A stretch of 64,000 nucleotides of DNA from Prevotella sp. (GTDB lineage Bacteria; Bacteroidota; Bacteroidia; Bacteroidales; Bacteroidaceae), in NCBI GenBank assembly GCA_017645905.1, contig JAGCNO010000001.1, forward strand, positions 1 through 64,000. Reading direction: 5' to 3'. Positions 57,018 through 64,000 of this stretch are shown piece after piece. Below the pieces are notes generated by a model. That model ran no database searches. It was not told where the DNA came from and worked only from the letters and a program-made list of their open reading frames with translations. Every line of letters starts with the position of its first letter. Position 1 is the stretch's first letter. A program made the translations under genes and the position numbers.

Positions 57018-58433
57018 CTACTGCTTGAGCCGGAAGGACTGCTCAATGCTCTGCAGTTCTTCGCGGAAGGAAGCCTCCACCTTGAGACGCTGCTCAACGG
57101 TGCTACAGCTATGCAGCACAGTAGAGTGGTCGCGGCCGCCGATGAGCTGGCCAATGCGGGAGGCAGGCATCTTCGTGTACTTCTGGGCGAGGTACATGCT
57201 GACCTGTCTCACCTGCACGTAGTCACGCTTACGGCTCTTGCTGAACACCTGCTGCTGGCTGACACCGTAGTGCTGGCACACCTTCTCCATAATATCGTCG
57301 ATGGTGAGAGGCTGGTTGTCGTCCAGCTTAACGGCACGCTTAATGACGCGCTCAGCCAAGTGCAGGTCGACGGCCGAGTTATAGACGATGGAGTAGGCCA
57401 TAAGCGAATTGAGCACACCCTCGAGGTCGCGCACGGAGCCGTTTGCCGTCTTGGCTATGAACTCGATGACGTCTGCAGGAATCTTCAGTCCGTCGCGGCG
57501 GCACTTGCTTTGCAGGATGTCTATGCAGAGCTGCTTGTTGGGCTTCTCCAGCTCGGCGATGAGTCCGCAAGAGAAGCGTGTGAGCAGCCGCTCCTTCACG
57601 CCAGCAAGGTCTACGGGTGGACGGTCGCTGGCCAGGATAATCTGCTTGCCCAGGCGGAAGAGGTGGTCGAAGATGTGAAAGAAAGTGTCGAGCGTCCTCG
57701 GTGCCGATACCCACTCCTGTATGTCATCGACGATAAGCATGTCGATGCTCTGGTAGAAGTTGATAAAGTCGTTGGTGGTGTTTCGCCGCACGCTGTCGGT
57801 GAACTGAATCTGGAACAGACGGGCCGAGACGTAGAGCACGCGCAGGTGCGGGTTCAGCTTCTTGGCCTCCACACCGATTGCATTAATAAGATGTGTCTTT
57901 CCGCAACCCGAGGGTCCGTAGACGAAGAAGGGGTTGAAGGTAGTCTTTCCCGGCTGCCCGGCGATAGTTGTACCCACTGTGCGTGGCAGCTTGTTGGAGT
58001 CTCCCTCTATGAAGTTGTCGAAAGTCTTCTTCGGGTCCAGCTGCGGGTCGATGTCCTGGGGCTGTGCGGTGTCGAGCACCGTCGGCGACTGATTGCCGCG
58101 TGTCGTAGCTTTGGGTCCGTCAATGTCAGCAGGCCGCTCACCCTCCCAGTCCACACGCTTCTTGTGCTCCTTATCCACCATGAGACGGTAGGTCAGCCTG
58201 ACGTTCTCCTTGAAGCTATTGTTCAGCGCCCAAGCCATAAGCCTGACGTAGTTCTGCTCCAGGTATTCGTAGACGTACATGCTGGGCACCTCGACGAGGA
58301 GCGTGCGCTGCTGTTCGTCGTAGGACACAAAGCCAATAGGCTCGAACCAGGTCTTAAAGACCTGGTCGGTCACGTTTTGTCGTATCAGCTGGAGGCAGTT
58401 GTCCCAGAGAGGTCTATGGCTGCGTTGTGTCAC
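57018..58433 (-). CDS. dnaA: Chromosomal replication initiator protein
   Basis: The 471-residue AAA+ initiator has N-terminal domain I (LWDNCLQLIRQNVTDQVFKTWF), a linker, Walker A GPSGCGKT at 173-180, Walker B-like MLIVDDIQE, and the C-terminal DNA-binding helix-turn-helix MPASRIGQLIGGRDHSTVLH. It binds DnaA boxes and opens the origin. The upstream region (58434-59002) was searched by eye: one weak box (TTGTACACA on minus near 58560) but no cluster, so oriC is not assigned. Confidence 0.97.
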   Translation of the reverse strand: MTQRSHRPLWDNCLQLIRQNVTDQVFKTWFEPIGFVSYDEQQRTLLVEVPSMYVYEYLEQNYVRLMAWALNNSFKENVRLTYRLMVDKEHKKRVDWEGERPADIDGPKATTRGNQSPTVLDTAQPQDIDPQLDPKKTFDNFIEGDSNKLPRTVGTTIAGQPGKTTFNPFFVYGPSGCGKTHLINAIGVEAKKLNPHLRVLYVSARLFQIQFTDSVRRNTTNDFINFYQSIDMLIVDDIQEWVSAPRTLDTFFHIFDHLFRLGKQIILASDRPPVDLAGVKERLLTRFSCGLIAELEKPNKQLCIDILQSKCRRDGLKIPADVIEFIAKTANGSVRDLEGVLNSLMAYSIVYNSAVDLHLAERVIKRAVKLDDNQPLTIDDIMEKVCQHYGVSQQQVFSKSRKRDYVQVRQVSMYLAQKYTKMPASRIGQLIGGRDHSTVLHSCSTVEQRLKVEASFREELQSIEQSFRLKQ

Positions 58434-59002
58434 GATAGTTTTAGATGCTTAGAAATATATGGCGTGTTACCTGGGTGGTATTAGAGCCGCGTTTTTGAAT
58501 TACGGTTGCAAAGTTCGCTATTTTTTTTGTAACTACCAAACCTTCGGAAATTATTGGCTGTGTGTACAAACGTCGTAACTGCCTAATGTGGGGTTGTTTA
58601 TGATGTTTCACGGATTTTCAACACTCAAGGGGGTTGCACAATTCCATGTGTTTCATTTTCAGCTACTTGCAAAAACAACAAAAGGGGTTTCGGACAAAAA
58701 ATTATTTAGACAAAATAAAATTAGGGCAAGAAATCGTGCTTGTCTCATTCCTTCTTTCTTTCAAAACGAAATAACGAAAAACGGAAAATAAACGGTGCTG
58801 TGGCCTTGAGGATTCTGCCTTCATCGAAAGAACGGCTCTTTCCCATCGAAAGAACGGCTTATTCGATTTGAAAGAACGGCTCACAGTCTGAGCAAGTCAG
58901 CTACAGGCGGGAAAAAACCGGCATTTGCTTGTCTCTATTCAAGGAAAAAGCTGTATCTTTGCACCTGCAAAGAGAACAACACCCACCCTAAAAGACAAAA
59001 AG
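58434..59002. other. Intergenic region upstream of dnaA
   Basis: A 569-nt AT-rich spacer between divergent dnaA and RAYT2. It holds repeat array H (58826-58886) and the RAYT2 -7 box (TATCTTTG, about 58955-58962). No gene, RNA or DnaA-box cluster was recognised. Confidence 0.6.
58826..58886 (+). repeat. 22-bp repeat array H, upstream of RAYT2
   Basis: Cores at 58826-58842 (GAAAGAACGGCTCTTTC), 58848-58864 and a terminal variant at 58870-58886 (GGCTCACAG end), period 22. It lies 117 nt before the RAYT2 start. Confidence 0.95.
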
Positions 59003-60028
59003 ATGAAGTGGGAAGAATTTGAGAAGCACAAGCCCTTCGCCGGTGAGAAGAAGGCCTCGATGCTTCGCCGTCGCGTGGGCCACGATTACGAGAGCCGCCG
59101 CATCTACCTTATCACCATGACGGTGGAAGGTCGCCGCCCGCTGCTTGGTTGTCTCGAGGGCAATGCCGACGCTCCCGACGGTTCCCCCGACATGCCAAGG
59201 ATAGAGCTGACGCCCCTTGGCGAGGAGGTGCGCCGCTGCTGGCTTGGCATCGGGGAGCACTACCCCGACATCCGTGTCCTCGCCACCACCATCATGCCCG
59301 ACCATCTCCACGGCATCCTCTTCGTGCAACGACAGACGGAGCACCACCTGGGCATCGCCATCAAAGGTTTTAAGGTCGGCTGTAACAAGGCCTACCGCAG
59401 CCTGTCCCCTGTGCTGCAACAGTGTTGCAGCAAAGAAGACAGCAGCAAAGAAAACAAAGACGACCGGAGCCACGGCTTCCTCTGGACCCGCAACTACAAC
59501 GACCACATCCTGGAGGGTTCCGGCGAGCTGCAACGCTGGTTCCAGTACCTCCACGACAACCCGCGCCGCCTTGCCGTGCGCCGTGCCCACCCCGAATACT
59601 TCCGTGTCACTTTCGACCTTACCATCGCGGGGCAGACCTTCGCCGCTATTGGCAACCGCTTCCTCCTTTCCTATCCTGAACGCCTGCAGGTGCAGTGCTC
59701 GCGCAGCCTCTCCGACGAGCAGATAGCCGCGACGGTGGAGCAAATGCTGGCCAAGGCCCGACGGGGAGCGGTGCTTGTCTCGCCGGCCATCTCCAAAGGC
59801 GAGCAGGCTGTTATGCGGGCGGTGCTTGATGCCCGTCTGCCGCTTATCTTCCTCACACCCTGGGGGTTCAACACCTTCAGCCGGCCTGGCCACCAGTACT
59901 ACGATGCCTGCGCCGAAGGCCGCTTCCTCATCCTCGCCCCTTGGCCGCACGAGAACCAGCGCATTCCCCTCACCCGTTCCATGTGCTTAGCCCTCAACAC
60001 CATGACGGCGGCTATCTGCCAGCCGTAG
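59003..60028 (+). CDS. REP-associated tyrosine (Y1/HUH) transposase, RAYT2, with extra C-terminal domain
   Basis: The 341-residue protein has the HUH motif His101-x-His103 (TIMPDHLHGILFV) and Tyr182 in the RAYT-typical FQYLHDNPRRL, preceded by NYNDHILEG. It probably cleaves and joins single-stranded DNA at REP hairpins. A second domain (about 240-330: SPAISKGEQ, YYDACAEGRFLILAPW) is shared with RAYT1. The start MKWEEFEKHK at 59003 follows a -7 box; the longer reading from 58925 is upstream of it. The loop at residues about 137-144 (VLQQCCSK) is encoded by a 21-nt palindrome of repeat family 2, and another copy follows the stop. Confidence 0.9.
   Translation: MKWEEFEKHKPFAGEKKASMLRRRVGHDYESRRIYLITMTVEGRRPLLGCLEGNADAPDGSPDMPRIELTPLGEEVRRCWLGIGEHYPDIRVLATTIMPDHLHGILFVQRQTEHHLGIAIKGFKVGCNKAYRSLSPVLQQCCSKEDSSKENKDDRSHGFLWTRNYNDHILEGSGELQRWFQYLHDNPRRLAVRRAHPEYFRVTFDLTIAGQTFAAIGNRFLLSYPERLQVQCSRSLSDEQIAATVEQMLAKARRGAVLVSPAISKGEQAVMRAVLDARLPLIFLTPWGFNTFSRPGHQYYDACAEGRFLILAPWPHENQRIPLTRSMCLALNTMTAAICQP
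59412..59432. repeat. Family 2 palindrome inside RAYT2
   Basis: TGCTGCAACA-G-TGTTGCAGCA, 10-bp perfect arms, in the coding sequence between the HUH and tyrosine motifs. Confidence 0.93.
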
Positions 60029-60043
60029 ACTCCCCTTTGTCTG

Positions 60044-60070
60044 CTATGCTGCAACATTGTTGCAGCATAG
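60044..60070. repeat. Family 2 palindrome downstream of RAYT2
   Basis: CTATGCTGCAACA-T-TGTTGCAGCATAG, 13-bp perfect arms, 16 nt after the RAYT2 stop codon. Confidence 0.95.
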
Positions 60071-60182
60071 ACCACACTGTTAGCAAAGGCTTTTTCCACC
60101 GTAGTGCAATAAAAAGGGCGGTATAAGCGTTTTATTGAATAGGGTCTGCCCCTGCACCTCCTTGCGGAGGATGCTTTAAAAT

Positions 60183-63100
60183 ATGAAACGCTTTGCGTAC
60201 ATATTAATATTACTGCTGGGTATCACTGCTCTTGCCATGCCCCCGCAGGATGATGTCACGCGGTCTGGTGCCAGATCGGATGGCAGGCTTCCGCAGCGTA
60301 ACCGTTCTACGGGTGATGGCGATGACAAACCCGGCGTCCCGGCTCGTGGTGCACGTCCGACTCCTGGAGGACGTCCGGCACGGGGCGCTGCGCGGGGCGA
60401 CAGCACTAAAACTCAGCCCAAGGCTCAACCGAAAGCCCAGCCGAAGTCGCTGACAGTAACCGACGAGACCATCCCCGACTCGCTGCTCAACGCCCGCTGG
60501 CGCATACAGCCCACAGCGCCCATACTCTACCACGACCTTGACTCGTCGGCCCTCGACCTGCGTATGCCTGAGAACATCAGGCAGGAGGCTGTCTACAACG
60601 ACTCGCTCAATCTCTACTTCGTGGGCTCCATCCTCAGCGGACAGTCTACTGGGGGCAGCGAGAAGTCGAAAGGCTCGTCCAACACCATCGGCAGCAACTA
60701 CCTCAACGCGCCCATCGTGATGACGCCCGAGGAGTACATGCTGTGGAGCGAGAAGCGGGCACGTTACCAGTATTTCCGCCAGAAGGACTTGGAGAACGTG
60801 AAGGCCAAGGGCGAGAACAAGTTCGACTTCGCCGACATGCAGTTCGACCTGGGTCCGGCAGAGAAGATCTTCGGCCCCGGCGGCGTTCGCGTAAAAACGC
60901 AGGGAACAGCCGAGCTGAAGGTCGGCGCCACGCTGAAAAACATCGACAACCCCTCGCTGCCCATCAACAACCGCAAGACCACGGCCTTCGACTTCGACGA
61001 GAAGATTAACCTGAGCGTCAACGGAAAGGTGGGCGACAAGGTGAACATGAACCTGAACTACAACACCGACGCCACCTTCGACTTCGACACGAAGAACCTG
61101 AAACTGAAGTACGACGGTAAGGAGGACGAGATGGTGAAACTCGTCGAGGCCGGCAACGTCACCTTCCCCTCGAACAACTCGCTCGTACACGGTGCTTCGT
61201 CACTCTTCGGCATACGCACCGACTGGCAGTTCGGCAAACTGAAGCTGCAGACCGTCGTCTCGCAGAAGAAGTCGACGTCAAAGAGCGTTTCCTCGCGCGG
61301 CGGCACCCAGACCGCACCCTTCGAAATAGACGTGGCCGACTACGAAGAGAACCGCCACTTCTTCCTCTCACACTTCTTCCGCGAGCTCTACGACCAGGCC
61401 ATGACTACGCTGCCCAACATCACTACGGGCATACACATCAACCGTGTGGAGGTGTGGGTCACTAACAAGACGGGGACGACGTCAAACTCTCGAAACCTCT
61501 TTGCCTTCGCCGACCTGGGCGAGAACCGCCGCATCAAGAACACCACACGATGGTCGCCGACGGGCATGAACATGACGTCTAACCTGGCCAACGACGAGTA
61601 CTCAACGCTCGTCTCCGTCATCGACACCGCCGCACGCTCTATGGAGGCCGTCACCGCCGAGCTGGAGTCGTGGGACAACTTCGTGGGCGGCGAGGACTAC
61701 GAGAAACTCTCCAGCGCACGCCTGCTCAACTCCACGGAGTACACGGTGAACGTGGGTCTGGGTTATATCTCGCTGAAGACCGGCCTGCAGACCGACCAGG
61801 TGCTCGCTGTGGCCTACGAGTACACCTACGGCGGCCGTACCTACCAGGTGGGTGAGTTCGCCACCGACATGACCAACACCAACCACTGCCTCTTCGTCAA
61901 GGCTCTGAAAAACACGTCAAACAACCCGCAGCAGGCCAACTGGGACCTGATGATGAAGAACGTCTACTATCTGGCCACGAGCATAGAGCAGTCGAACTTC
62001 CGCATGGACATCAAGTACCAGAGCGACACCACCGGCACCTATCTCACCTACCTGCCCGAAGAGGCGCTGAAAAGCATCACGCTGCTGAAGATGATGGGCC
62101 TCGACCGACTCGATGCTAACATGAAGCCCCACAGCAACGGACAGTTCGACTACGTCAACGGATACACCGTCTCCAACGGCCGCATCTTCCTCCCCTCGGC
62201 AGAGCCCTTCGGAGACTATCTGCGCAACTACCTTCGTGAAAAGGGAATGGAACGACTGGCCGACACCTATTGCTTCGACGAACTCTACGACTCCACCAAG
62301 ACCGTGGCGCGACAGATTGCCGAGAAAGACAAATACCTGCTCACGGGACAGTACAAAGGCACGTCGGCAAATGTCATCTCGCTGGGAGCCTACAACGTGC
62401 CGCGAGGCTCGGTGGTGGTCACCGCCGGAGGTGTCACCCTGCAGGAGGGCAGCGACTACAGCGTGGATTATTCCGCCGGAGAGGTGACCATCCTCAACCA
62501 GAGTATCCTTGACGCAGGCACCAACGTGCAGGTGTCGCTGGAGGACAACACCCAGTACGGCATGCAGCGAAAAACCATGCTCGGCATGAACTGGGAGTAC
62601 GACTTCAACAAGAACTTCACCCTCGGAGGTACACTCATGCACCTCTCCGAACAGGCCATGATTACCAAGGTGACAATGGGTGAGGAACCGCTCAACAACA
62701 CCATCTGGGGCCTCAACGTGAACTGGAAGCAGGACACCCAGTGGCTTACCAACATGCTCGACAAATTGCCGCTGCTACACTGCACACAGCCCTCGTCGCT
62801 GACGTTCACTGGCGAGTTTGCACAGCTCATTGCAGGCAAGGCCAGCGGCACACAGGACAACGCCTCCTACCTCGATGACTTCGAGAGCGCCAAGGACCTC
62901 TACGACGTCAGCGACCCGAAGGCGTGGGTGCTCTCCTCAGTGCCGCCCATGTTTCCTGACTACAACGACAAGAACAGTGTCAAGTCGGGCTACGACCGTG
63001 CACGTCTGGCATGGTACACCGTTGACCCCATCTTTACCCGCCGTTCATCGAGCCTCACGCCGGGACACATCAAGAGCGACCTGGAACAGCTTTCAAATCA

Positions 63101-64000
63101 CTATGTGCGAGAGGTATACGTCCGTGAACTCTACCCCAACCGCGACCAGTCATCCTACAACGGAGCAACCTCTACCCTACCCGTCCTCAACCTGGCCTAC
63201 TACCCCAACGAGCGCGGACCCTACAACCTCACCACCAGGTTGAACGCCGACGGCTCGTTGCAAAACCCCGCGTCGAAATGGGGAGGCATGATGCGCCGAC
63301 TGGAGACCACTGACTTCGAGCAGGCTAATATAGAATATGTGGAGTTCTGGATGCTCGACCCCTTCATCTACACCCGTAAGGACGGCACCGCCAGCCGCCA
63401 CAGCGGTGAGCTCTACATCAACCTGGGCGAAGTCTCCGAGGATGTGCTGCGCGACGGCAAGAAGTTCTACGAGAGCGGCATGCCCGTCGACGGCACCAGC
63501 AGCTTCGAGACCACCCAGTGGGGAAAGATTCCCCGCCAGGCAACCGAGACCTACGCCTTCGCCACCACCAGCGGCTCTCGAGAGTTGCAAGACGTGGGCC
63601 TTAACGGACTGACAGACGAGGAGGAGCAGACCTTTGGTGCCTACACCGACTGGCTTAACAAAATAGGTGGTATTGTCACCGAAAACGACAGCATCCTCGA
63701 AGCATGGCGCAATGACCCCGCCGGAGACGACTACCACTACTACCGCGGCTCTGACTTCGATGCTGAGCAGAAGAGCATCATGGACCGCTACAAGCGCATC
63801 AACAACCCACAAGGCAACTCCCCTTCCAGCGACAACCAAACGGAGACCTACGACACAAGCTACAAGACCGGCCCTGACGTGGAGGACATCAACCAGGACT
63901 ACACCCTCAACGAGTATGAGCGCTTCTACCAGTACCGCATACCCATCAGTGACGACGAGCTGCAGGCCTACAACCACGGGCAGAAGAGCGACCAGTCGTA
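60183..64000 (+). CDS. sprA: SprA/Sov-type outer-membrane T9SS translocon, 3' part outside window
   Basis: The frame is open from ATG 60183 to the window end (1272 codons). A signal peptide (MKRFAYILILLLGITALAMP) is followed by a Pro/Arg-rich linker and motifs of SprA/Sov: DFDEKINLSVNGKVGDKVN, YNTDATFDFDTKNLKLKYDG, FGIRTDWQFGKLK and YLDDFESAK. SprA forms the very large outer-membrane channel of the type IX secretion and gliding system. Full-length proteins exceed 2300 residues, so about half is missing here. It implies that T9SS cargo, perhaps the 1776-residue protein, is exported by this organism. Confidence 0.93.
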   Translation, partial: MKRFAYILILLLGITALAMPPQDDVTRSGARSDGRLPQRNRSTGDGDDKPGVPARGARPTPGGRPARGAARGDSTKTQPKAQPKAQPKSLTVTDETIPDSLLNARWRIQPTAPILYHDLDSSALDLRMPENIRQEAVYNDSLNLYFVGSILSGQSTGGSEKSKGSSNTIGSNYLNAPIVMTPEEYMLWSEKRARYQYFRQKDLENVKAKGENKFDFADMQFDLGPAEKIFGPGGVRVKTQGTAELKVGATLKNIDNPSLPINNRKTTAFDFDEKINLSVNGKVGDKVNMNLNYNTDATFDFDTKNLKLKYDGKEDEMVKLVEAGNVTFPSNNSLVHGASSLFGIRTDWQFGKLKLQTVVSQKKSTSKSVSSRGGTQTAPFEIDVADYEENRHFFLSHFFRELYDQAMTTLPNITTGIHINRVEVWVTNKTGTTSNSRNLFAFADLGENRRIKNTTRWSPTGMNMTSNLANDEYSTLVSVIDTAARSMEAVTAELESWDNFVGGEDYEKLSSARLLNSTEYTVNVGLGYISLKTGLQTDQVLAVAYEYTYGGRTYQVGEFATDMTNTNHCLFVKALKNTSNNPQQANWDLMMKNVYYLATSIEQSNFRMDIKYQSDTTGTYLTYLPEEALKSITLLKMMGLDRLDANMKPHSNGQFDYVNGYTVSNGRIFLPSAEPFGDYLRNYLREKGMERLADTYCFDELYDSTKTVARQIAEKDKYLLTGQYKGTSANVISLGAYNVPRGSVVVTAGGVTLQEGSDYSVDYSAGEVTILNQSILDAGTNVQVSLEDNTQYGMQRKTMLGMNWEYDFNKNFTLGGTLMHLSEQAMITKVTMGEEPLNNTIWGLNVNWKQDTQWLTNMLDKLPLLHCTQPSSLTFTGEFAQLIAGKASGTQDNASYLDDFESAKDLYDVSDPKAWVLSSVPPMFPDYNDKNSVKSGYDRARLAWYTVDPIFTRRSSSLTPGHIKSDLEQLSNHYVREVYVRELYPNRDQSSYNGATSTLPVLNLAYYPNERGPYNLTTRLNADGSLQNPASKWGGMMRRLETTDFEQANIEYVEFWMLDPFIYTRKDGTASRHSGELYINLGEVSEDVLRDGKKFYESGMPVDGTSSFETTQWGKIPRQATETYAFATTSGSRELQDVGLNGLTDEEEQTFGAYTDWLNKIGGIVTENDSILEAWRNDPAGDDYHYYRGSDFDAEQKSIMDRYKRINNPQGNSPSSDNQTETYDTSYKTGPDVEDINQDYTLNEYERFYQYRIPISDDELQAYNHGQKSDQS

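Noticed and set aside
57111..58484. 457-residue plus-strand ORF
   Set aside because: Antisense shadow of dnaA.
58434..59002. oriC next to dnaA
   Set aside because: Only one weak DnaA-box-like site is seen by eye. A skew analysis of the whole genome would be needed.

Overview
The window looks like a Bacteroidetes chromosome, most likely a Prevotella-type (Prevotellaceae) gut or rumen organism. Evidence: TAnnTTTG/TTTG promoters, lipoproteins and secreted proteases, an SprA/Sov-type secretion protein, a Xyn10D-Fae1A-type xylanase-esterase, GH43 and GH3 enzymes, and high GC in most genes against AT-rich spacers. No rRNA, tRNA, CRISPR array or complete insertion sequence was recognised.

Layout. 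1-3.9 kb: fabF (cut by the window edge), acpP, a MATE transporter, tatD and a PepSY-like lipoprotein. 3.9-6.6 kb: a DUF5686-type outer-membrane protein. 6.6-13.9 kb (minus): a lipid or polyene cassette of GNAT/ceramide-synthase-like protein, ketosynthase, ACP, dehydratase, MMPL exporter and FAD oxidoreductase. 14-22.9 kb (plus): mutY, a C10 protease, a KDG-kinase-like gene, a C11 protease, nrdD and a lipoprotein. 23-35 kb: xylan degradation (GH10-esterase, two GH43, GH3) broken by a small membrane-protein operon and a 1.4 kb graveyard of prophage antirepressor fragments and hairpins. 35-38.8 kb: a REP-associated tyrosine transposase (RAYT1), then an AT-rich patch with a putative PD-(D/E)XK nuclease. 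38.8-46.2 kb: phoH, glnS, TPR, a second GNAT protein, purE, ispG as one run. 46-50 kb: DedA, MscS, LptF/G. 50-55.5 kb: a 1776-residue surface protein. 55.7-58.4 kb: ribBA and dnaA. 59-60 kb: RAYT2. 60.2 kb to the end: sprA (cut by the window edge).

The most unusual signal is a repeat system that crosses gene boundaries. A 17-nt core (GAAAGAACGGCTTATTC) with a 5-nt linker repeats every 22 bp in seven arrays (3 to 5 copies each, either strand). Array ends often carry a GGCTCAAA variant. One array lies inside the MATE coding sequence, two supply the C-terminal ends of MutY and the MMPL exporter, one begins at the stop codon of RAYT1 and one lies upstream of RAYT2. A second palindrome family (CTATGCTGC.ACA..GT.GCAGC) occurs inside and just after RAYT2, and as an identical 33-nt block inside two unrelated genes (GH43 and LptF/G), with compensatory base changes in the stem. 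Both RAYTs have the HUH and tyrosine motifs plus an extra C-terminal domain of about 140 residues not found in classical short RAYTs. I infer a Bacteroidetes RAYT-REP system whose elements have been tolerated or recruited inside coding sequences. Several simpler repeats are also translated in frame within ispG, the MFS transporter, ribBA, the MMPL protein, the GH3 enzyme and the sugar kinase.
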